64,000 nt of DNA from Diplonema papillatum (taxonomy: Eukaryota > Euglenozoa > Diplonemea > Diplonemida > Diplonemidae): contig JAPJBO010000028.1 of the NCBI GenBank assembly GCA_030068145.1, positions 62,001 through 126,000 on the forward strand. Reading direction: 5' to 3'. The notes beneath the pieces were generated by a model, which had not been told where the DNA came from, searched no databases, and worked only from the letters and a program-made list of their open reading frames with translations. Of the stretch, positions 55,210 through 64,000 are shown one piece after another. A program made the position numbers and the translations under genes. Position 1 is the first letter of the stretch; every line of letters starts with the position of its first letter.

Positions 55210-57582
55210 TCAAATTCTTTGGACACCCCGTACAGCAGGCCGCCAAGGGCCTGTGTGGGTGGCTCGTAGGGGCGAAAGAGGTCGGGGCCCTGCAGGGCGC
55301 GGTACGGGTGACGTGTCAATCACGCTTTTCACAGAGGCAAAGGACATGGATGAGACGGGCCCTACCGACGAGTCCAGCGAAAGCGCTGACACTTCGAGCA
55401 ATGGTGACAAGCTGTTGTTGTTGATACCATTCGGAATCCAAGGCACCTTCACGTCTTTGACCCCAGAAGTCTTGTCGCTTGCACTGAAGTCAGACGCTTG
55501 CCACAGGAGCCCTGCAGCTTTCACACGGCGCGTGATCTTTTTGCAAAGCGACGGCGTGGGCGACGACGCCGGAAAAAACCGGATGAAAACCTCAATATCA
55601 CCGCCTCCGGTGCCCGGCCGGTATCCCCTCAGCACCGTGATAGGCCCACCGCTTTGCAGCTGAGCCAACGCTGTTTCTAAGTCGTTTGCGTCGCGAATGA
55701 CCGCCTCGTTCACGTGCGTGATCACATCGCCAACCTCAAACTTCCGAGCACTCGGAACAACATCACCGCCGGCTTCTCCACCACCGTCGTCATCGTGTGT
55801 TAATGCAGCAGCTGCCAAAGGGCCGTTGGGGTCGATGCGTACTACTTTGACGCCGCCGTAGCCACGAGAACCGAGAAATCGACCGAAGCTGACACAGCTG
55901 GCCACAGCGACGCCGAGCCTCCTGTCGAAGGCTGGGTCCTCTTGGCCGTCTACAAAGGAACTGCCGCCGGGGTCGTACGCCACTAGTGGGATTTCGTTGT
56001 CTTCCGGTTGCTGCTGTTGCTGTTGTTGCGTCGCTTCGAACCGTGAGTGCTTCTGTTGGCGCCACTGTCCATCCGGTGTGCGGAGGAGATAGCGATTCAA
56101 AGCGGAAGCGTGGACCGTCGTCGGTATTGGACGTCCTGTTTCTGGCCGACCGCTGGGTGCTTCCACCTTATCCTTCTCGCCTGCGTTTGCATCGACGTCG
56201 TCGAGCCAGACGATTGCGGCAAGTTGCTCTTCGGTACGCGCTTGCATCGCGGAAGTGGCTTGCAGGTGCTGCGCATACATCGTTTCTGCATCGAACTCAT
56301 TGAGCTTGCGGAGCGTTAAAGGGGTCCGCGGCACGGTGAAGGCAGAGGCAATCAGGCACTTTGTGAAGGCCTTCAAACCGCCCTCCTGCGGCGACTTCGT
56401 CTCGCTCGCACCCACGTCGGTTTTAGGGGTAGCAGACGCCTCCGCCCACCTACGTTTCGAGTGCGTATCGAAAATTCGAACTAGCATACTCTTGATCCCG
56501 CTCCATTCGTATAAGTCCGCGAGATCTGCTGCAGTCTCTCCTTTGACAGACGTGGCTTCCAGCTCATCCATCAGCGCCCCCGATCTTTCGTAGTATTCGA
56601 GCAAATACTCGACACACCGAGCGTGCCCTCCCACCACTGCGTAGTGCAGAGGTGTATACCCCAAGGATGTGCGCATGAGGATTGTGTCCACGAACCTGGG
56701 CTCGCTCGGGGAGATTCGGCTCGGTTCCTTTTTTACTGGCCGCGCCTCCACCGTCGCGTCTGGAGAGGTATCGGAGGACGGCGCCGGCGAGTCCGGCAAC
56801 AGAAGAAGCGCAGGCTTGCTTTCTTTTGCGGGCGGGGCCGTCGCACAGCGCGGCAGGCAGGCGACCAGGCACTTGCCGAGGCCGTGCTTGCAGATGAGGT
56901 GGAGGGGCGTCCGTTGCTTGGCGTCGCGGAGGGCTTGGAGGGACTGGATGTGCCGCGCGCCGTGCCGGGCGAGCCTGTGGAAGGGGCGGCTGTCGCCGCG
57001 GCCGGCCGCCTGCCAAAGGCGGGCGACCTGCTCAGGCGCAAACGGCAGCGACTGATGCAAGCGGTCCCGTTCTTCGACTTCGACGCGGAGGAGGTCGAAC
57101 ACGAGCTTTCGCTGTTCGTCGCGCTTCGCGCTCTCGTTGACGGCCGACACATCCGCGGTGGTCGGCCTTCCTGCAATGACGCGAGCAGCCCAGTGCTGGG
57201 CACCGTGTGGGTACGCACTGCAGGCCTTTTTTCTCCGACCTTTCGAAGTTGGACTCGTCAATGGCGACTGGTTTGCGGGTGTCCGACTGCGGCCTTCCAG
57301 CAACCGCCGGACCTTGCGCGCAACCATCCGCACGGGCGACTCGTTGGACGGGTATTCGGTCGCGACAACGACGTCGGCGGCGCTTTGTCGTTCATTGTCT
57401 TCTTCCGACAAATTGTCGTCGGTGCCGACGGACACAGCCGTCACGTGGTCGCTTTTGTTGTTGTCTTCGTTCCTGCAAACGAGCAGTTTCACCTTCTCGC
57501 GTAGATCGATGACGTCCTGCACCGCGTCCTTTGACGGTGTGTTGAACCCATTCAGCGCAGTTTCGCCCGCGAGCACGAGCAT
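55210..57582 (-). CDS. Ankyrin-repeat and PDZ-domain protein
   Basis: Single exon; the first ATG is at 57582 (MLVLAGETALNG), about 790 residues. Ankyrin repeats: KQRTPLHLICKHGLGKCLVA and LGYTPLHYAVVGGHARCVEY, with a partial third (KGETAADLADLYEWSGIKSM). C-terminal PDZ: RLGVAVASCVSFGRFLGSRG, VKVVRIDPNGPLAAAAL, KFEVGDVITHVNEAVIRDAN, ETALAQLQSGGPITVL. A poly-Gln run (8) lies before the PDZ and an acidic insert (DDDGGGEAGGD) within it. The combination suggests a scaffold protein. No membrane segment and no catalytic motif seen. Partner and location unknown. Confidence 0.82.
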   Translation of the reverse strand: MLVLAGETALNGFNTPSKDAVQDVIDLREKVKLLVCRNEDNNKSDHVTAVSVGTDDNLSEEDNERQSAADVVVATEYPSNESPVRMVARKVRRLLEGRSRTPANQSPLTSPTSKGRRKKACSAYPHGAQHWAARVIAGRPTTADVSAVNESAKRDEQRKLVFDLLRVEVEERDRLHQSLPFAPEQVARLWQAAGRGDSRPFHRLARHGARHIQSLQALRDAKQRTPLHLICKHGLGKCLVACLPRCATAPPAKESKPALLLLPDSPAPSSDTSPDATVEARPVKKEPSRISPSEPRFVDTILMRTSLGYTPLHYAVVGGHARCVEYLLEYYERSGALMDELEATSVKGETAADLADLYEWSGIKSMLVRIFDTHSKRRWAEASATPKTDVGASETKSPQEGGLKAFTKCLIASAFTVPRTPLTLRKLNEFDAETMYAQHLQATSAMQARTEEQLAAIVWLDDVDANAGEKDKVEAPSGRPETGRPIPTTVHASALNRYLLRTPDGQWRQQKHSRFEATQQQQQQQPEDNEIPLVAYDPGGSSFVDGQEDPAFDRRLGVAVASCVSFGRFLGSRGYGGVKVVRIDPNGPLAAAALTHDDDGGGEAGGDVVPSARKFEVGDVITHVNEAVIRDANDLETALAQLQSGGPITVLRGYRPGTGGGDIEVFIRFFPASSPTPSLCKKITRRVKAAGLLWQASDFSASDKTSGVKDVKVPWIPNGINNNSLSPLLEVSALSLDSSVGPVSSMSFASVKSVIDTSPVPRPAGPRPLSPLRATHTGPWRPAVRGVQRI

Positions 57583-58238
57583 GACCACGACGAACCACCG
57601 GGAGCACCACCAATCATTTCATCCCCGTCGTCCACCAGCGCATGGAACTTGACCTATGCGGGGCTTGGACGACGAACCCTCTCTTCCTTTCGATGTAGCT
57701 GTTTGGGAAAGGAAAACATTGCGAGAGCATCAATTGATCGAGCGGGCTTCGTCCCATGTCGTTCGATTCTTTGGTTGACTTCGAACTGCCTGGGCCGATG
57801 AAGACAGTAAACACCACGCGGTTTGAGTGAAGCTGGGGAAGGAAAAGTCGGACTCGTCCGGATTTTTCGCTCGTGCAGAAGAATAGTCGCCCGCCGTCCT
57901 AAGCAGAAGCTGAGGCGGGCCGTGTAGAAACAGATTTGTAACGAGAGGAGTGGACCCACAACACAGCACTAGATGTGAACTTACGACCGACATGGCAAGT
58001 GCTGCAGGCGAATGCCAACAGACAGATTGAGAACGCATTCTCGACACACTAACGGTTTGCCGCATGAACAGCGGATGATCACCACAACAAAAAAACGCCT
58101 CATCCTTGAAGAGCCGGCCGAGACGGGTCACTTTGAAAGCGGACGCCGGCGCGTCGGCAAGAGAAGTCCTGCTTTAATGTGCACGGCTCGCTCTCTGATA
58201 GGCTCGTTCGCTGCTGTTCAAGATCGCGACATCGCTTG

Positions 58239-59209
58239 CTATTCTCCAACTGAAGTTGCTACCTCCGCTTCATGACACTTCGACGCTGGAGCAGAAGAGC
58301 TTACGTTCGAGTACGCGCCGAGTATGTTTCCAACTTTTTCTGTTCGGAAAACCCTGCGACCCCTATACTGATCATCGTAGCAGCCTGAGCTGAAGTAGGG
58401 GAGAATGCTAATGTTGGCATGGGTACACGAAGGTGAGAATTGCTCTGCGCCGCCTTTGGTGTGCGAATGCGGTGCACATAACGGGTCTTCAGCAGAAACG
58501 GGGGTGGGATCGGGTTGCAGGGGGCCGCGCAGCTCGCGCATCAATTCTGCCCAATCGATGTTGAAGCGCGTGTCAGTGGAGTCAGCGGCTGCCATCTTCT
58601 TCATGGTCTCGAACTCGCTGAGTGTCAGCCTCGACAGCAGCTCTCGTTGTCGCAGGCGCATGTTGGCAATCACTTCGCTAGCTTCTTTCTGCGATTGCTC
58701 TTCTTCGAGAAGCACCTCTTCCAGCGCAGCAACCTCCAAACGACGCTGCTCGCGGCGACGCTGCTTGTCTGCCTCGGCTTCCTTTTCCTTCTTCCCTGCG
58801 TCCACCACTACAGAGTCTGCGGCCGACCCATCTCGTCGCGCGGGCCTGTCGGAAAGAGAGAGAGATTCTATTTGTGTACGATGTGCAGCCGGTCAACTGC
58901 TCACGGCTCTCTAGTAGTACTGGACTCCTCAGACCTTTCGCGCTCCCCGAAAACCTTTTTGAGTTGACGCACCCACGCGGATATCCATGTGCAGCACCAT
59001 AAGCTGAGCCGGTGAAATGCTTCAGCGTGTGTTGGTTCGCTCAGGCTTCCAATGCGCTCGAACACCAAGATTTGGGAGGCTTTGCTCGATTCGTCCTGAT
59101 GCCTACAGGGGCTGTAGGCATTCAACACGCTGCAACGCTTATGCAGCGCATGAAAACGACAAAGCGCACCTGAAAGCTGCTGGCTGCTTGACTCTTTGCA
59201 TGCTAACAC
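58239..59209 (-). CDS. Coiled-coil protein, two exons, unknown function
   Basis: Exons 58905-59209 and 58239-58845, joined in phase 2 across a 59-nt intron (donor GTGAGC, acceptor CCGACAG). The junction reads REP|ARRDGSAADSVVVDAG. Exon 1 has a short hydrophobic/aromatic helix (LSLWCCTWISAWV). Exon 2 is a charged coiled coil (KEKEAEADKQRRREQRRLEV, EEVLLEEEQSQKEAS), then a Cys/Tyr-containing tail. The first 60 residues (59209-59030) may not be coding. No family recognised. Confidence 0.45.
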
Positions 59210-60689
59210 CAGATGCTCGACTTTGGCTTACCATCGTTCGAGACAAAGGAGGAAGTCGGCCTCTTTGCATGTTCTTACACGTGCTCAGAACTCCTGTCAT
59301 CGGTTTGGTTGAGGTTAGGTGGTGTGTTAATTCGAAGCAGGGGTTTGGACTTTCGCTTTGTGATACTTACGTTCAAGGCCAGCCTTCGAAGCCCAAGGTT
59401 GTTAGCTGGTTCGCCAGCCAAAATCAGCCCGCGCACAGGTGTCACGCTGAAGAGGGAGACCATCATGAAGACGGCAAAGGCTGCGTCTTGATGTCGTCTA
59501 CCGTGATAGGAACGAGAGATAGTACATCTGGCTTCGGTCTGTTCTCTTGTTGCCACCGCAGGCCGGTAGACAGGGCGGCCGGCTGCAAGGGCCGAACGTG
59601 TTCTGCGAGCATTCTAGAGATAAGCCATCTGGCAACACTTGGCATGTTTCTATTCTGATTTTGGTCAATCTGAACAAGTACTCTCTCCGACGGCCTTCCT
59701 GCCTTCCTGCACGATTCCTACGTTACTTCGGTAGAAGGTTGGGAAGCAGGTCTTGGATAGGCGGGTAGGGAAGGTACAGGGGGCATCTTCTTTCGTTTGT
59801 GGTAAAAGAAGTTCGTAGTTTAAAGAACTGGGTAAAAACATTCTGGGCAACCTTTCCAAATGACCTCGAATAGGACCAGAAGCGGCCACGCAAGAAGTCT
59901 ACTCGTCCTACTTTCTGTCGCATCGCGTAAAGCGCGGAACCCTACTGAAACCACTAGCGAGCCGGTGGCACTCACTGAGCTGAGGGAAAAGGCACGCACA
60001 CACACCTCGCTTCTCGAGCATATGCGGCTTCGGGGCCGTTGAATACGAAACGGACGCGCCAACGCGTGGAAAGTCGAAGGGCCGGATGATGACGTGCGGG
60101 GTCTCGACCACGGGCATAGCCCGTGGTACCAGTAGATGCGCATCTGGACGTATGCTGCTCACGTTAATTACCGGCGCCATATCAATCTCGAGATCATGTC
60201 CTCTTTCGTGCGCCCCCGTTCACACTTTCTCTCTTTTCCTTTTCCTGTGAAGGTTCCCTGATTCTACGGCGCCGTGCGCAGGCTACAAGTATAGAAATCT
60301 GAAGCGTGCGACCGCTTGTTCAGCGTCTTGTTTGCGAATTATTTCGTCACTTGAAGTTGCTGGCTACTCTGACGCTGCGGCAGGGGTGGAAGGTGAATAA
60401 CTTACCAACGGCTTCGCGGTTGGCTGAGAGAGGCCCAGCAGCAGAGAATGAGGCCAGAAACTGCGCAGATGAATTGGTAGAAGACGTGAAGGCTGACCGG
60501 CTGCCGAATGGACTCCGCAAGAAACCCTCACAATTTCCAAAAAAAGATGAAACTGTGGCAGATCGGGCCTTGTGTGACCGACCTCTGGTACCAGGACGAA
60601 ACATAACCCTGGCGCTGTCATCCGTAGATGACTGGTGCCGTGTTCACAGAAAAGATGCTGCGCGGTACAGGACAAGAGTCGGGTCACGG
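59210..60689. other. Intergenic, no supported gene
   Basis: Several overlapping frames on both strands (including plus 60306-60800) lack domains, and none shows a splice partner. Confidence 0.45.
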
Positions 60690-62246
60690 CTACGCACAAA
60701 TAGCGGTGTATTGCCGCCGGAGAATGAGGCTGCAGTCGACACCGGAGGAGCTGAAAGCACGCGCAACGCGCTCTATCGACTGTACGTCGCCAACCGTTAA
60801 CAAAAGACTAAACATGCGCTCGGCTAGTCGCAATGACGAGTGCTTCTTGCGGGATACGGCCACCTCAAACACATCAACTGCAAGACGAACCACCGAAGCA
60901 AAGCACGTTTCCTGCCTTTCTTCCTCTCGTTCCAGCAGCTTCTCACAAAGCGTGACCAGCATTGTGTAGGTGATCTCATCGCTGTCGTACTGGTACTTTT
61001 CCACCGCTAGCTGCATTGTGTTCAAAAAACCTGGCAGGTCGCAAGCCTCTTTGTAGGCGTTGAGGAGGATGCTAAAAGTCCGATCCGTAGGAGTGTGCCC
61101 GGCAGCTGAGAGTGTATTAAATGTTTTCCAACAGCTCGCAATATCGCCCTGTCTGCTGGAGATTGACATGACTGCATTGAATACGGTCGTGTTAAGGCAC
61201 TCAGGGAAAGCTGCGGCCACCAGCAGCGCGCTTCGAACGTCTTCGCTCACCGCCACCACCGTCGCTACGCCACCTGACGATATCTCGATTCCTGTTTGGG
61301 GAACTACATTCACTACGTAAAAACAAAAGCCCCCCCGTGTGACTACAGAGCCTTTGCGACGAAACCAACGAAAAAGAACCCGGACGTGCCCAACACGATT
61401 ACTCATATGCGCAGCACACTTCCGAACTGACCCGTACACATTATCACTACTACGCCGTGCAGTGATCTTCGAAAGGCGACATGAGATCACCCAGGACCAA
61501 TGAAAAGCCTGCCGTACGGCTCAGAGTAGCGCTCTCCGTGAAGGGGCTGTCGAATGCTCTGGGAATAGCACACCTTCGTCCTTCATGAGGCTCAGGACTT
61601 TCATCGCCGCGCTGGCGCTGCGCCATTTCGTGCACACTTGGAGGACAGCCGCATAAGTTTCGCGGTCGGGAGAGAAGCCGGCTCGCAGCATGTTGCTGTA
61701 GATACGCGCGACGCGCGACCAGTCTCGAGTAAACCCGACACGCCCCCGATCGGCTTCGAACTGGATCAGCCGGTTGAACAGCTGGCCTTCACCCCGAACG
61801 CGCCGTGCCTGCATCTCCGACAGTAAAGTATCGACGGCACGCCACCGTTTCAACCCGCCCAAGAATCGGATGAAAACAATATAAGAGTAGCTACCCACTG
61901 CCTCGTCGGGCAGCCCGTTCCACAGCGTTGTTACCGCTGCCATTGCGTTCATTCCTCGTGCGTAGTTGACGCAGCCCTTGGTGATGCGGTACTCCTCTAT
62001 CTTTCTGTTCAACTGGTGTGCAGACCACTTGTCCGCATCGGGCGTAATCGACGAGCCATCGCTGCCACTTTTAATCTTCTCTTCGCGCAGTGCGCAAAAG
62101 ATCGGTCTTCTTCTTTTGGGGGAGGTTGTTGCCGTGTTGTCGTGACGTTCGCGCGTCAGCGCTTCTACCTGGTGAGGTGAGTGAGCAGGATGAAGACTAC
62201 GACTGTCCTTGCGATGGAGTGGAGCGGTGCCTTTCTCCCCCATCAT
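60690..62246 (-). CDS. Pentatricopeptide repeat (PPR) protein, two exons
   Basis: Exons 61574-62246 and 60690-61311/61312, joined in phase 1 across a 261-nt intron (donor GTGTGC, acceptor TTTACGTAG); about 430 residues. PPR-type helical pairs are visible: SYIVFIRFLGGLKRWRAVDT, QLFNRLIQFEADRGRV, VARIYSNMLRAGFSPDRETY, then AAVLQVCTKWRSASAAMKVL in exon 1; VFNAVMSISSRQGDIASCWK, TFSILLNAYKEACDLPGFLN and EITYTMLVTLCEKLL in exon 2. PPR proteins bind organellar RNA, usually mitochondrial. No clear presequence at the start chosen here (62246), so an upstream exon may carry it. RNA target cannot be read. Confidence 0.82.
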
Positions 62247-64000
62247 CGACCATCAACGAGCTGCCTCTCCCACTGGGTATTCGACTCCGTGACGCTTTGG
62301 AACCCGATCAGTCTGCAATGGTGGCAAAAGACGCTCACGAGAACAAATCAGTCTTTCGTTCCTAAGGTGATGACTCACGGTTCACTCTGAAACGAGCAAT
62401 ATGGACAACACTCGCAGGTCTTTCCCCAGGGCTGAAACACGCAAGCCTATTCTTGACGCCGGACTTAATGTCGTAAAATGAGAACGGCCGTCCACACGAG
62501 CGGGAAAAAGAGTAGTTTCGTCAGTCGGTCTTCGGGCACGGCACCCCAACCATGCACAGGAGATGCTCAACTCACGGGTGCAAAGCGTTGGAAAGATCCA
62601 CAGAACGCACATTTCACAATGAGTGACGAGAAGGGGGACTAGAAGAAGCGGCAAGGACAACGGGCTGTCGCCAGCCGGATTCTCCCTTTAACTGCGGCGA
62701 GTAGAGCGGCACGTGCCAAAGATGCCCGAGCTAGTCAGACAAGGCCGGGGTGAGAAGCATTGACCAAGAACAGACAGGTTGTCCAGTAGTCTGCGACACT
62801 GTCCTGTTTCATGACTTCCAAAACTAGTTTGGCTTTTGCTTGTCGACGAGTCTTCGAGCAGCCACAGCCAGGCGATACGTCGCTTGTAAGCAGTGATGCC
62901 CCAAAAAGGGAGACGAGAACAGGCACAGAACCCCTCTTCGGAGAGAAATCTTCCGTTGAGATTCCGCTTTTTCGTTCAAACGAATTCTTTTTCCGCAGAC
63001 TGCCCTCGCCGTGCCTGTGGAAGGTCTACCGACTGCTCCCGTAAGCCCACCTCTATCACGCCCTAGTCATGGCCAAACCCTTTCAAGCCGGGGCGCTAAC
63101 TAGATGCTGACAAACCCGAGCATTCCCGGCTCCTCGGTTAAAAGGAACGGCAACGAGCGGGGTGGCGTGCCTGCACTAATTAACACCCTCGGGGCTCTGG
63201 AGCCTGTCCAGACCAGTGCGCGGGAGGCAAACTATAACGGGAGCATGGCGGCGACGATTTGCGCGATCGCGCGGACTGCTCATGAGGCATAACCCCGTGG
63301 AGGTCATTGTGAGCGACTGATGCTCGGACTGCATACTGGTCCCCATCTTGTTCTAACTCTTTAAGCGTCACTCTCTGAAAACCAGCAGTTGATGTGCGAT
63401 GAAGACGTCGCAAAAGTTTTGTTGGCAAGCCGGCGTGCCGGCGTGCTGCTTTCGAAACGGTGAACGAGAGGGGAGGGAGACAGACGAAAGCGACTCGATG
63501 CGACTCGAGGTCGTCTACACCATGCAGTAGCACTACACAGCAGGGATGGATATGCTGTTGATACTCGACACAGTGGTTGTGAGTACTCACACACCTCCTG
63601 TGCTAGTGCTTTACACAGCAGTGCCACCGTAGCACTGCATGTAGGTACGTAGTGGCAGGGAGTCAGTGCTCGGTCACGACGGGATATCTGCTGTGTAGTG
63701 TTCAGAACGGGCAGCCACGGTAGTGAGGCAGCGACTCCGGCCAACACCTCAGAGCGGGGCTTCATCGCCCCGCAACCTCTTTGTGACTCGGCCTCTGTGG
63801 GGGTCACTTCATAACTTCGGCCGACGATGTGTGTGAGCGAAAACTAACCCAACCGTGGGGCGAGACCCCCGGTCGGGGTACACCCAAAAAAAGGATATGC
63901 CATGATGACGGCCATAATTGCGGCTGCCGGAAGCCCGGACGCCGCGCGCGGCCTTTCAAACGCTCACCTTGACGAGAGAGTCGAAATCCTCTCGCTTTTT
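62247..64000. other. No supported gene to window end
   Basis: Short frames only. The minus-strand frame 63361-63807 is Ser/Ala/Cys/Arg-rich without domain, and a 7-bp AGCACTGC-type repeat region lies around 63600-63640. Confidence 0.45.

Noticed and set aside
60306-60800. 164-codon plus-strand frame
   Set aside because: Partly antisense to the PPR exon, with no domain; it would be the only plus-strand gene.

Overview
This is nuclear DNA from a microbial eukaryote. Bacterial features (Shine-Dalgarno sites, operons) are absent. Genes are interrupted by GT-AG introns of about 50 bp to 5.4 kb, and the spaces between them are filled with transposon debris, minisatellites and hairpins. Two observations point, without proof, to a euglenozoan with cis-introns (a diplonemid- or euglenid-like organism). 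First, all 14 gene models lie on the minus strand, as in polycistronic gene arrays. Second, one gene is a PKA regulatory subunit with an N-terminal leucine-rich-repeat domain and substituted phosphate-binding cassettes, a form known from kinetoplastids. The species cannot be named from the sequence.

Layout, left to right, all genes minus strand: topoisomerase III beta-like (partial, 1-1497); RFWD3-like RING/WD40 E3 ligase (3140-4675); an 11-exon FG-GAP/DEX1-like type I membrane protein (7414-21642). The DEX1 introns hold a minisatellite, a tRNA-like element, a hAT-like element and a composite element with two LINE-like copies. Next comes a gene-poor stretch with a second hAT-like element carrying a nested one (21643-26498). 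It is followed by a metallo-beta-lactamase-like protein (26499-27533), an RCC1-like beta-propeller (28434-33644), a 1-kb foldback (34003-35022), a GNAT acetyltransferase (35886-36749), an IQ-motif protein (37169-39058), a coiled-coil fragment (39745-40227), an unknown 4-exon gene (41568-43217), the LRR-PKA regulatory subunit (43762-46082), a TPR/Tudor-like/WW/SAP protein (46415-50092), a TCERG1/PRP40-like WW-FF splicing factor (51571-54685), an ankyrin-PDZ protein (55210-57582), a coiled-coil gene (58239-59209) and a PPR protein (60690-62246).

Exon models were made by hand from domain continuity and reading-frame phase at GT/AG sites. The DEX1, LRR-PKAR, TPR-SAP and unknown 4-exon models close perfectly in phase; the RCC1 and TCERG1 models have unresolved parts. 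The genes look like ordinary cellular functions (topology, ubiquitin, splicing, signalling, organelle RNA), not a pathway. The most unusual content is the LRR-PKAR fusion and the mobile elements, especially a LINE-like protein with three tandem Cys/His modules and non-autonomous elements with clear 8-bp target duplications.
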